The notes beneath the pieces are model-generated. The model ran no database searches and was not told where the DNA came from. It saw nothing but the letters and a program-made list of their open reading frames with translations. Positions 9,683 through 17,652 of a DNA stretch of 64,000 bases are shown here, piece by piece. The DNA lies in the NCBI GenBank assembly GCA_013388545.1, contig JACAFB010000042.1, positions 35,722 through 99,721 of the forward strand, read 5' to 3'. Origin of the DNA: Ignavibacteriaceae bacterium. Its GTDB lineage: Bacteria; Bacteroidota; Ignavibacteria; Ignavibacteriales; Ignavibacteriaceae. Each line of letters starts with the position of its first letter. The stretch's first letter is position 1. Position numbers and translations under genes: made by a program.

Positions 9683-9880
9683 TTACTCGATAACTTTATA
9701 TCCGGCTTCTTCAATTGCAGCTTTTATTAGCTTTTCAGGAAGTCTGTTTTCGTTGAACTCAACTGATACTTTACCGATAGTTACTTCAAATTTATCAATG
9801 GGGAGTTTTTTAAGTTCATTCTCTATAGCTTTAACACAATGGTCACAACTCATATTCTCAACTGTTAGATCTTTTTTCAT
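9683..9880 (-). CDS. copZ: copper chaperone, HMA-domain protein
   Basis: A 65-residue protein consisting of one heavy-metal-associated fold: VENMSCDHC with Cys12 and Cys15 as the metal ligands, then the beta-alpha-beta pattern ending GYKVIE. It would deliver Cu(I) to the adjacent CopA, with which it is co-transcribed (5-base gap). AGGAG lies just before the ATG, which supports the start. Size and motif are typical of CopZ; a mercury- or zinc-type HMA protein is possible, but the copA partner argues for copper. Confidence 0.88.
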   Translation of the reverse strand: MKKDLTVENMSCDHCVKAIENELKKLPIDKFEVTIGKVSVEFNENRLPEKLIKAAIEEAGYKVIE

Positions 9881-10120
9881 TTTAACTCCTGATTATTAAA
9901 GTTTTTTATTCTTCTGATAAAATTGATTATTGCTATTATCTTATTTCTTACTTACTAATTTATAGAAAACTTTTATAAGGAATATTACAAAAAGCAATTC
10001 CTTCAAAATGGTTTAATAATAGAAATGAACCGACTAAGTGAAGAGGGATTTTTAGGGGACGTACTTGCAAATATGTTAAATATCATCCCCTGATATTATT
10101 TAATGATAAAGTTGATTCTT

Positions 10121-10519
10121 TTAAGAGTTTGCGTTTGTCTTTACTGGAGCGAACTTTAATTTGAACAAAGCAGCTTTTGATGAATTAGTATAAAAATCCA
10201 GAACCTTCATTTCTTTAGATACATTTACTGGATTGTTATTTTCAATTTTAAGGGATTGGTTTAACACTTCAAATTTAGTGCGTGATTTATTTTTTTGCTG
10301 TTTCAAAGGAACTTGAGAAACTTCTGATTTATTAATGTTAGCATTCAGCATTTTACCGAAAATTGTAAGTGGACCTGAACAAACAGCTGTTTCTAACAAA
10401 TAGGGTTTTAATTTATTACGCGTCCTTAGCTTAAAAATCAAATAAGATGATAAACCTATAATAAACAATGAACCAGCTACTAAAGCTAAAGTTAATTTGA
10501 TTATTTCAATAAGCTCCAT
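10121..10519 (-). CDS. hypothetical single-pass membrane protein
   Basis: A 132-residue protein with one N-terminal membrane helix (about residues 6-29) followed by a basic KLRTRNKLKPYL stretch, so the C-terminal part is probably cytoplasmic. The soluble part is Lys/Asn/Ser-rich with no conserved motif that I recognise. It stands alone, 240 bases upstream of copZ on the same strand and divergent from the HU gene. The AGGAAT before the ATG is a plausible ribosome site. It is a real but lineage-restricted-looking gene; function unknown. Confidence 0.55.
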   Translation of the reverse strand: MELIEIIKLTLALVAGSLFIIGLSSYLIFKLRTRNKLKPYLLETAVCSGPLTIFGKMLNANINKSEVSQVPLKQQKNKSRTKFEVLNQSLKIENNNPVNVSKEMKVLDFYTNSSKAALFKLKFAPVKTNANS

Positions 10520-10807
10520 GTTATTCCTTTAAATTTTGTTAAATCAAAAAACTAAAATTGTACCAGAAAAATTATTTTATTTTCATGATTTTATGATATC
10601 CAACACTTTCTGTAAAAGATGAAAATGGGATTATTTATCAATTTGAATCAAAAGAGGGGACAAAGCTATCGAATAATTTCAATGATTTCAAATTTTTTCA
10701 CATTTTGGGTTTAAAATTATTACTCAAAATTGATTTTACAAGTAAAGTTTGATAATTTAACTCCCTATTTTTCAATAACTTATAAAAATGCATTCAAAGG
10801 TGATGAA

Positions 10808-11110
10808 ATGACAAAAGCTGACATAGTAGATCGGGTAGCATCAGGAACCGGACTGACTAAGCTAGAAACCGAAGCTATAATTGAGGGATTCTTTAAAACT
10901 GTTATAGAAGCTTTGAAAGATGGAAAAGGAATAGAAATTAGAGGATTTGGCAGCTATAAGATAAAGAAGAAAAATTCTCGACTTGCCCGGAATCCCAAGA
11001 CTGGTGAGCAGGTTTTTGTTCCCGAACATTATGTTCCCACATTCAAATTTTCAAAAGAATTCAAAGAATATGTAGACAAAGGAATGAGAGAAAAGGAGAA
11101 ATCTGCTTAA
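10808..11110 (+). CDS. HU/IHF-family DNA-binding protein
   Basis: A 100-residue histone-like DNA-bending protein. It starts MTKADIVDRVASGTGLTK (helical dimerisation half), then GIEIRGFGSYKIKKKNSR and the beta-arm motif RNPKTGEQVFVPE, where the conserved Pro intercalates in DNA, and ends in a short basic tail. I start at ATG 10808, preceded by AAAGGTG. The frame extends 26 codons upstream, but that stretch (from 10730) is not HU-like. Its stop overlaps the start of the next gene (TAATG), so the two are translationally coupled. Homodimer versus heterodimer partner is unknown. Confidence 0.93.
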   Translation: MTKADIVDRVASGTGLTKLETEAIIEGFFKTVIEALKDGKGIEIRGFGSYKIKKKNSRLARNPKTGEQVFVPEHYVPTFKFSKEFKEYVDKGMREKEKSA

Positions 11111-12087
11111 TGAGTTCTTCTTGTCCAAATTGCGGTTTCAAACTTGTCATAAATTATAAGTATTGTCCTGAATGTGGAATCAAATTAAAATCAGCTAGTA
11201 ACGATTCTGAAATTATTGAGGAAAATCAAAACGTAAGTCCACGTGTTACAACATCAGTCATTTGTGATATTTGCGGAGAAGAAAATATTCAGACTTCTTC
11301 AATTTGTGCAGGTTGTGGCGGACCGCTGAAGGGTGAGTTAATTAAAAAAGAATTTAAAGAAGATACAGTAGTTACCCCGCAGTTGAAGGAAATTAAAAAA
11401 AGTGGATCCAGTGAAAAAGGTTATGTTCGTAATCCTTCTAAAAAAGATGTGAAAGAGCAAAAACCTATCGGCAGCAATCAGACAAAAAAATTAAATCCAA
11501 AATATTTAACCTGGATTCTCATTTTAGTTTTTGCTTTAGCAGCATTATTGATAATATCATCAGGTGTTTTTGATGGTTCGCCGGAAACAAATTTAATAAC
11601 CAATCAGGAGACAGAACATAATCATTCAACGGTAGATCTGAATAATATTAATTTAATAAGTCAGTTGGAAGAACAATTACAATCCAGGCCTAATGATCCT
11701 GAGTTACTGATTCAGCTTGCAAACCTTCAGACTGATTCGAGGCTTTTTGATCGAGCGATAAGCAATTATAAAAAATACCTAACAATTTTACCCAAAAATC
11801 CTGATGCGAGAATTGATCTCGGCGTTTGTTATTATAATATAGGATTAGTTAAAATTAGTGAGGGAGATTCAGCCGGAGCAAAATCTTCTTTCAAAGATGC
11901 GATAACCGAAATGGAAAAAGCTTTAACATATTCACCTAATCATCAAATCGGTCATTTGAATCTCGGAGTTGTGAATCTGACTGCGGGAAATTTGGAAAAG
12001 TCCCGCGAATGGCTTAAAAAGGCGATTGAGTTAGATCCAAATTCTGATGCCGGCAGACGTGCACAAGAATTATTGAAGTCACATTAA
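11110..12087 (+). CDS. zinc-ribbon, single-pass membrane, TPR-repeat protein
   Basis: 325 residues with two N-terminal double-cysteine zinc ribbons (CPNCG/CPEC at residues 5-23; CDIC/CAGC at about 55-73), a basic linker, one membrane helix (about 131-151) and a C-terminal set of TPR repeats (about 175-322; e.g. LFDRAISNYKKYLTILPKNPDARIDLG given here in part). The topology suggests cytoplasmic zinc ribbons and a periplasmic TPR scaffold. The start codon overlaps the HU stop, implying a fixed stoichiometry or shared control with the nucleoid protein. Function unknown; a protein-protein adaptor is the likely kind of role. Confidence 0.75.
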   Translation: MSSSCPNCGFKLVINYKYCPECGIKLKSASNDSEIIEENQNVSPRVTTSVICDICGEENIQTSSICAGCGGPLKGELIKKEFKEDTVVTPQLKEIKKSGSSEKGYVRNPSKKDVKEQKPIGSNQTKKLNPKYLTWILILVFALAALLIISSGVFDGSPETNLITNQETEHNHSTVDLNNINLISQLEEQLQSRPNDPELLIQLANLQTDSRLFDRAISNYKKYLTILPKNPDARIDLGVCYYNIGLVKISEGDSAGAKSSFKDAITEMEKALTYSPNHQIGHLNLGVVNLTAGNLEKSREWLKKAIELDPNSDAGRRAQELLKSH

Positions 12088-12115
12088 TAAAATATTAAAA
12101 TAATAGGAGTGATAG

Positions 12116-12211
12116 ATGCCCTGTGGTAGAAAACGCAAGCGTCATAAAATGGCGACTCACAAACGGAAAAAAAGACTAAGAAAGAACCGACATAAAAAGA
12201 GAATTCGATAA
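12116..12211 (+). CDS. 31-residue basic AURKAIP1/COX24-domain peptide, ribosome-associated type
   Basis: The 31 codons read MPCGRKRKRHKMATHKRKKR followed by a further Arg/Lys/His-rich tail. This matches the tiny bacterial proteins annotated with the AURKAIP1/COX24 domain in Bacteroidota, which are homologous to mitoribosomal mS38. AGGAGT sits 7 bases before the ATG, a strong ribosome site. It lies between the TPR gene and tRNA-Thr, possibly on one transcript. Being so short it is often missed in annotation. The ribosomal role is inferred from the family, not visible here. Confidence 0.8.
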   Translation: MPCGRKRKRHKMATHKRKKRLRKNRHKKRIR

Positions 12212-12235
12212 TTAGTTTTAATTTTCTAATGAAAA

Positions 12236-12308
12236 GCCAACTTAGCTCAGCTGGTAGAGCAGCGCATTCGTAATGCGCCGGTCGCCGGTTCAAGTCCGGC
12301 AGTTGGCT
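12236..12308 (+). tRNA. tRNA-Thr (anticodon CGT)
   Basis: A full cloverleaf is visible: 7-bp acceptor GCCAACT/AGTTGGC, D-arm TAGCTCAGCTGGTAGAGCA, anticodon stem GCGCA/TGCGC with loop TTCGTAA (anticodon CGT at 12269-12271, reading ACG), and a T-arm with TTCAAGT. The CCA end is not encoded. Confidence 0.95.
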
Positions 12309-12412
12309 CAATCATATTGTTCTTTATATTTAATTATTAACAAATAAAAAGCAGAGTGATTTATCTTTTTGAAATTTTTTTTCAAAAAAATCAAGTTTGC
12401 TTTAATTTTTTC

Positions 12413-12444
12413 TTGACTTTGGAATAAATTTTTCCCAATTTTTG
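12413..12444 (+). promoter_or_regulatory. candidate promoter of the dcw cluster
   Basis: TTG of TTGACT (12413-12415) stands 21 bases before ATTTTTG ending at 12444, close to the Bacteroidota -33 TTG / -7 TAnnTTTG layout. It directly abuts and overlaps the MraZ-type repeats. The -7 box has one mismatch at its conserved first T. Confidence 0.4.
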
Positions 12445-12472
12445 GGGAGAAGTGGGGAAAAGTGGTGAAGTT
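12443..12472 (+). promoter_or_regulatory. MraZ-type operator: three direct repeats with 10-bp period
   Basis: TGGGGAGAAG, TGGGGAAAAG and TGGTGAAGTT start at 12443, 12453 and 12463, exactly one helical turn apart. MraZ is known to bind TGGG/GTGG repeats spaced by about 5-6 bases in front of its own operon. Their place 20 bases before mraZ implies autoregulation of the dcw cluster. Confidence 0.8.
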
Positions 12473-12492
12473 ATTCATTATAGTCAGGAAAA

Positions 12493-12930
12493 ATGTTTAA
12501 AGGACAATACACACATACCATAGATGCTAAAGGAAGACTAAGCATTCCCTCGAAATTACGAAAGTCGGTGAGCGTATCCAGCGACCAATTCGTAATGACA
12601 AAAGGTACAGCTCCTTGTATCGAAATTTATCCTGCTGATGAATGGAAAACCATCGAAGAAAAATTATTGAAACTCAATCCATTCAAACCTGAAGAGGCTT
12701 TATTTATAAGGCTGATCACCCAGTATGCAACCGATGATACTCTTGATTCTCAATCACGGATTTTAATTCCACCTCCTTTATTAGACTATGCTTCAATCGA
12801 GAAAGAGAAAGATGTTTTAATACTTGGTGCTTTAAAGAGGATTGAGGTTTGGAATCCTGTTAAGTATGATGAATACTTAAAAAGATTCAACGAAAGCTAT
12901 GAAGAAATTGCTGCAAAAGTTATGAGTTGA
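12493..12930 (+). CDS. mraZ: transcriptional regulator MraZ
   Basis: A 145-residue protein with two AbrB/SpoVT-like swapped-hairpin domains: DAKGRLSIPSKLRK near residue 11 and DSQSRILIPPPLL near residue 84, the double DxxGR-type signature of MraZ. It forms a ring-shaped oligomer that binds tandem repeats upstream of the division cluster, which are present 20-50 bases before the gene. It is first in the cluster, one base before rsmH. CAGGA precedes the ATG. Confidence 0.96.
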   Translation: MFKGQYTHTIDAKGRLSIPSKLRKSVSVSSDQFVMTKGTAPCIEIYPADEWKTIEEKLLKLNPFKPEEALFIRLITQYATDDTLDSQSRILIPPPLLDYASIEKEKDVLILGALKRIEVWNPVKYDEYLKRFNESYEEIAAKVMS

Positions 12931-12931
12931 T

Positions 12932-13858
12932 ATGAATAACAATCAGCATACTCCGGTTTTGTTACTTGAAAGCCTTGAGTATCTGATTACTGATAAATCG
13001 GGGATCTATTTTGATGGCACTTTGGGATTTGGTGGTCACGCTTCGGAAATTTTGAAACAACTTAACTCTGATGGTCGCTTGTTTGCAACTGATGCCGATG
13101 AAAATGCTTTCAAATTTTCAATGAACAGGTTCTCTGAGGACGATAGAATCAAACTTTATAATTTCAACTTCAAAGAAATTGAGACAATAGCAAAATTGGA
13201 ATTCACGAAATATTTTGATGGTATTTTGGTAGATCTTGGCGTATCGTCGTTTCAATTGGATAACCCTGTGTCCGGTTTTACCTATAAACAAAAAACCTTG
13301 CTTGATCTCAGATTTAGTAAGAGTATAAAATTAACCGCGTCCGATTTGGTTAATAATTTCTCTGAAGAGGAGATAGCAGATATTCTATTTAAATATGGTG
13401 AAGAAAAGAACTCAAAAAAAATAGCTAAGGAGATCTGTAAATACCGGGCGGTGAAAAAAATTGTTTATACATCGGATCTCGCTGAAATAATTAAAAGAAT
13501 TACACCGCCAATTTATTTTTCAAAAACATTATCAAGGGTATTTCAGGCTTTGAGGATATTTATAAATGACGAATTGGAAACACTCAGATCATTTCTGGTC
13601 AAATCAGTTGATTTATTGAAGGTTGGTGGAAGGCTTGTTGTTATCAGTTATCACTCGCTTGAGGATAGAATTGTTAAGGAACTTATGAAGTATGAGTCTC
13701 TCAACTGCATTTGTCCCAAAGAATATCCGGTTTGCGTTTGCGGGAAAAAATCAAGAGTTAAAATCCTGACTAAGAAACCGATTACTCCCTCGGTTGAAGA
13801 GATAAGGAATAATTTCAGATCAAGAAGTGCGAAACTAAGAGCGGCCGAACGAATATGA
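12932..13858 (+). CDS. rsmH: 16S rRNA (cytosine1402-N4)-methyltransferase
   Basis: SAM-dependent methyltransferase (MraW) that modifies the ribosomal P-site at m4Cm1402. Motifs: HTPVLLLESLEYL at the N-terminus, the SAM site FDGTLGFGGHASEIL, VDLGVSSFQLDNPVSGF, and the C-terminal RLVVISYHSLEDRIVKE. 308 aa is the normal length. It is second in the dcw cluster and overlaps ftsL by 4 bases (ATGA). Confidence 0.96.
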   Translation: MNNNQHTPVLLLESLEYLITDKSGIYFDGTLGFGGHASEILKQLNSDGRLFATDADENAFKFSMNRFSEDDRIKLYNFNFKEIETIAKLEFTKYFDGILVDLGVSSFQLDNPVSGFTYKQKTLLDLRFSKSIKLTASDLVNNFSEEEIADILFKYGEEKNSKKIAKEICKYRAVKKIVYTSDLAEIIKRITPPIYFSKTLSRVFQALRIFINDELETLRSFLVKSVDLLKVGGRLVVISYHSLEDRIVKELMKYESLNCICPKEYPVCVCGKKSRVKILTKKPITPSVEEIRNNFRSRSAKLRAAERI

Positions 13859-14190
13859 AAAAAGGAAACAAACCGGCGATCATATTATTCTTTGCTTTTA
13901 TTCTATCAATAGCTGCAATTGCATTTCTTATTGTTAGCACTACCGTAAGGTACAAAGCCTTGACTAAGGAAAAAGATCATTTAGAAAAGATGATAAATAA
14001 TGAAAATACATTACGGGATAAATTGCTCGCAGACTTTCAAATGATTTCATCGGAAGAAGAAATCATGAAAATAGCTAATAAAGAACTTGGAATGGTTAAA
14101 CGAACTGCCGGTGACCCTTTAGGGCGCATCACTATAGATTCTAAAAGAATTGAAGAAATAAATCTTCACTTGAAAGCAAAGTATGATTAA
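13855..14190 (+). CDS. ftsL: FtsL-type divisome protein
   Basis: 111 residues: a short basic cytoplasmic tip, one membrane helix (about residues 8-28) and a periplasmic coiled-coil region (KEKDHLEKMINNENTLRD), ending in the ELGMVKRT segment common to FtsL/DivIC-like proteins. In the divisome FtsL pairs with FtsB/FtsQ and activates FtsWI. The identification rests mostly on this topology and on its conserved place between rsmH and ftsI; sequence conservation in the family is poor. It overlaps both neighbours. Confidence 0.82.
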   Translation: MKKGNKPAIILFFAFILSIAAIAFLIVSTTVRYKALTKEKDHLEKMINNENTLRDKLLADFQMISSEEEIMKIANKELGMVKRTAGDPLGRITIDSKRIEEINLHLKAKYD

Positions 14191-16183
14191 TTCAAGAACA
14201 TTAACCATAGCAATATTGATGCTGCTGTTTTTTACGATTCTTATCGTAAAGCTTATAGATATTCAGGTCTTTAAAAGTGAAGAGTTAAAATATTTTGCTC
14301 AAAGACAGCAAACCAGATGGGAATCTATAACTGCAGAGCGCGGTCGTGTTTATGACAGAAACAATTTACTGCTTGAATACAATCGGCACGATGTTACTTA
14401 TTCGGTTGACTTAAGAATGCTCAAAAAATCCGGCAAGAAAAAAATTGCTCAAAAATTTTCAGAGATTTTTGGAAAGGATTATTCCCATTACATGAACCTG
14501 ATGAGTGGTTCAAAAAAAATGGTGGTAATTGAAAAGAAAGTTAATCCTGAAACAGCAGCTTTGTTAAAAGACTTCAAAGTCGAAGGATTAAAGTTTGATG
14601 AAGACCCATCGAGAGTTTATCAATACGGAAGACTGGCATCTCATGTTTTAGGATATGTTGATGAAACCAAACATGGTATAACCGGAATTGAAAAATCTTA
14701 TGACACAGAGTTATTTGGAGTTTGTGGTACTAAGCTGGTTGAGCGAAATGCACTAGGTCAGATTATTGCAGTTTCGCAAGAAGAAAATTACCCGGCAATT
14801 TCAGGTTCAAATCTTGTTTTGACAATCAATAAAACTTATCAGGAGATTCTTGAGCAGGAACTGAAGTCAGGTATTGATCAGTATGGGGGAAAATCTGCAA
14901 TGGGCATTATTATGGACCCAGGAAACGGGGAAATACTTGCGCTGGCAAATTCAAATGATTTCGACCCAAATATATATTCTGAATTTGCTCTTGATGATAG
15001 AAGAAACAGGTGCATTTCGGATACTTACGAACCAGGTTCTACTTTCAAAGCTTTCACTCTGGCAGCACTGCTTGAAGAAAATCTTGTTTCAATAAATGAT
15101 AAATGTTTTGTAGAAAATGGCACCTTCAGATTTAAAAACAAAATCATTAAAGATACTCACCCTGATGGATGGCTCACGGTAAAACAGGTTTTTGAAAAGT
15201 CAAGCAATATTGGTTTTGCAAAATTGGTACAGAAAATAGATAATGATAAATATTATAAATACCTCCGCGGCTTTGGTTTTGGAAATTTTACTTCGATTGA
15301 TTTGCCGGGTGAAGTAAAGGGAAAGCTGAAAAAACCAAATCTCTGGTCATCCTTATCAAAAGTATATATGTCCTTTGGATATGAAGTAGCAGTAACCCCG
15401 ATTCAATTAATTACAGCATTCAGCGCGCTGATAAATGGCGGCATTTTGTATCAGCCTTTCATCTTAAAGAAAAAGGTTGATGATTCGGGCAAGCTTATTT
15501 CAGAGAATTCGCCCACGGCTGTAAGAAGAGTAATATCTGAAAAGACTTCTCAGATTATGAGGGATTTGCTCATAGGTGTAGTTAAAAATGGAACCGGAGT
15601 AAATGCGAAGCTTGATGATTTTAATGCCGGCGGTAAAACAGGTACTTCAAAGAAAATAATTGGTACAGAATATTCCGACACAGAATATAACTCTTCGTTT
15701 ATCGGTTTCTTCCCGGCCGAAAATCCGCAACTGGTTTGTTTGATAATTGTTGATTCGCCTGAAAAAGGTAAATATGGCGGACTGGTAGCTGCTCCAATAT
15801 TTAAAGAAGTTGGAAACAGAATAATTCAAAGTGATCTTGAATTTTTCCAGGATAATATAAAACCGAATACCAAGTCAGATAACATCTCAACTGAGAATTC
15901 GGACGAAAACAATTCAAAATTGAATGTAAAATACGTGAGTAACGAATTCAAATTGAAAGAACGCAGTGAAGTTGATATAAAGAAAAACTTAATGCCTGAT
16001 CTTAAAAATCTTCCGCTTCGTGATGGACTTTTAATTCTGAATTACTTAAACGTAAAATATAAAGTTAATGGAAGTGGAAGAATTGTTTATCAGAGTATTA
16101 AACCGGGAGAAAGAATAAACAAAAAAAGCCTTTGTATTCTTAATTGTGAAGAAATAAAAGTAAACGGAACCCAGGTTTATTGA
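14183..16183 (+). CDS. ftsI: septal peptidoglycan transpeptidase FtsI (PBP3) with C-terminal PASTA domain
   Basis: Class B penicillin-binding protein that cross-links septal peptidoglycan. One membrane helix (about residues 7-25), the PBP dimerisation domain (ERGRVYDRNNLLLEYN), then the transpeptidase domain with the active-site serine in GSTFKAF (S286, K289), SSN in EKSSNIGFAK and KTGTS in GGKTGTSKK. The last 60 or so residues (MPDLKNLPLRDGLLIL...SIKPGERI) form a PASTA domain, which is more usual in Gram-positive and FCB-type FtsI/SpoVD than in Escherichia coli FtsI. It overlaps ftsL by 8 bases and murE by 1. Confidence 0.95.
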   Translation: MINSRTLTIAILMLLFFTILIVKLIDIQVFKSEELKYFAQRQQTRWESITAERGRVYDRNNLLLEYNRHDVTYSVDLRMLKKSGKKKIAQKFSEIFGKDYSHYMNLMSGSKKMVVIEKKVNPETAALLKDFKVEGLKFDEDPSRVYQYGRLASHVLGYVDETKHGITGIEKSYDTELFGVCGTKLVERNALGQIIAVSQEENYPAISGSNLVLTINKTYQEILEQELKSGIDQYGGKSAMGIIMDPGNGEILALANSNDFDPNIYSEFALDDRRNRCISDTYEPGSTFKAFTLAALLEENLVSINDKCFVENGTFRFKNKIIKDTHPDGWLTVKQVFEKSSNIGFAKLVQKIDNDKYYKYLRGFGFGNFTSIDLPGEVKGKLKKPNLWSSLSKVYMSFGYEVAVTPIQLITAFSALINGGILYQPFILKKKVDDSGKLISENSPTAVRRVISEKTSQIMRDLLIGVVKNGTGVNAKLDDFNAGGKTGTSKKIIGTEYSDTEYNSSFIGFFPAENPQLVCLIIVDSPEKGKYGGLVAAPIFKEVGNRIIQSDLEFFQDNIKPNTKSDNISTENSDENNSKLNVKYVSNEFKLKERSEVDIKKNLMPDLKNLPLRDGLLILNYLNVKYKVNGSGRIVYQSIKPGERINKKSLCILNCEEIKVNGTQVY

Positions 16184-17652
16184 TGCAGCTTACTGAGTTG
16201 TTAAATAGCGTTAAAGCAATTAGTGTCGTAGGCGAAGTACAAAGACAGGATGTCTCAGGAATTTTTTATGATTCAAGAAAAGTAACTGCCAACTCAATCT
16301 TTGTTGCTATTGCAGGTTTTAACACTGACGGGCATAATTTTATTCTGGATGCATTAAATAAAGGTGCTATTGCCGTTGTTGTTGAGCGCAATGAATTGGT
16401 GCCCGATGAAGTATTTATTCATCAAAAAGCTGCAAAGATTTTTGTGCAGAACAGCCGAAAGGCTATCGCACAATTGTCATCATACTTTTATAAGAATCCT
16501 TCTAAGCTTTTAAACGTAATTGGAATTACAGGCACTAACGGCAAGACAACAACTTCTTATTATATTAAAACTATTCTCGAAGAAGCCGGAAATAAAGTCG
16601 GATTGATCGGGACTATTGCAAATTACATCGGTCATGAAAAGATTGAATCGAAGCTGACTACACCCGAATCAAGCGATTTAAATGAGCTTCTATATAAAAT
16701 GTATCTCGAAAAATGCAGCTATGCTGTGATGGAAGTTTCGTCTCATTCATTGGTACTTAACAGAGTTGAAAATATAAACTTTTCTCAGGCTGTTTTTACT
16801 AATATTACTTCAGATCATCTTGATTTTCATCATACCTTCGAAAACTATCTTCAGGCAAAGAAAATTTTGTTTGATTCCCTGACCGAGGAATCCTTCAGCA
16901 TCGTTAATAAAGATGATTTCCATCATAAGGATATTGTCGCAGCATCGCAATCAAAAATTATTACTTACGGAAGCTCGGTACATTCAGATTTTACAATTAA
17001 AGATGTTGTTTTTGATTTATCCGGTACACGATTTAAGATTTCTCATAATTCAAACGAATATATTGTTACAACTTCGCTGATTGGTGAGTTCAATGCTTAT
17101 AATGCCTCTGCTGCATTTGCTGTTGGCATTTTATCAGGATTAAACCCTGAAGTTGTAATTAGTGGCATAAAAAATACTCCGCAGGTTCCCGGCCGATTTG
17201 AAGTTATAGGAGAAGGAAAGAAAAAAATAATTGTAGATTACTCTCACACAGCTGATAGTCTTGAAAAAACTCTGCTGGCAATTAAGAAAATAGTTAACAA
17301 TCAAACTGCTGTTTACACAGTATTTGGCTGCGGTGGCAACAGAGATAAACTCAAACGACCAATAATGGGAAGAGTCGCAAGTGAATTGAGCAAAAAATGT
17401 TTCATCACTTCTGATAACCCTAGATTTGAAGACCCGTTATCAATCATTGACGAAATAAAAACAGGAATTGAAAACAACAATTATGAAACGATTGAAAACA
17501 GGGAAGATGCAATAAAAAAAGCAATTGAATCCACCGAACCGAATGCTGTAATACTAATTGCCGGTAAAGGTCATGAGAATTATCAGGAAATAAAAGGCGT
17601 GAGAAATCATTTTTCAGATAAAGAAATTGCATTAAAGTATTTAGCTAAATGA
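16183..17652 (+). CDS. murE: UDP-N-acetylmuramoyl-tripeptide synthetase MurE (meso-DAP type)
   Basis: Mur ligase adding the third stem-peptide residue. The ATP site GTNGKTTTSYY, the mid-domain HLDFHHTFENY and the substrate-selecting motif DNPR in SDNPRFEDP are visible; DNPR (rather than D-A-P/N variants) specifies meso-diaminopimelate, so the wall is of the Gram-negative DAP type. I use the ATG at 16183, which overlaps the ftsI stop as TGATG; an in-frame TTG lies one codon earlier. It overlaps murF by 4 bases. Confidence 0.96.
   Translation: MQLTELLNSVKAISVVGEVQRQDVSGIFYDSRKVTANSIFVAIAGFNTDGHNFILDALNKGAIAVVVERNELVPDEVFIHQKAAKIFVQNSRKAIAQLSSYFYKNPSKLLNVIGITGTNGKTTTSYYIKTILEEAGNKVGLIGTIANYIGHEKIESKLTTPESSDLNELLYKMYLEKCSYAVMEVSSHSLVLNRVENINFSQAVFTNITSDHLDFHHTFENYLQAKKILFDSLTEESFSIVNKDDFHHKDIVAASQSKIITYGSSVHSDFTIKDVVFDLSGTRFKISHNSNEYIVTTSLIGEFNAYNASAAFAVGILSGLNPEVVISGIKNTPQVPGRFEVIGEGKKKIIVDYSHTADSLEKTLLAIKKIVNNQTAVYTVFGCGGNRDKLKRPIMGRVASELSKKCFITSDNPRFEDPLSIIDEIKTGIENNNYETIENREDAIKKAIESTEPNAVILIAGKGHENYQEIKGVRNHFSDKEIALKYLAK

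Noticed and set aside
10730..10807. N-terminal extension of the HU protein
   Set aside because: Non-HU-like sequence with no ribosome site; ATG 10808 has AAAGGTG before it and gives the canonical N-terminus.
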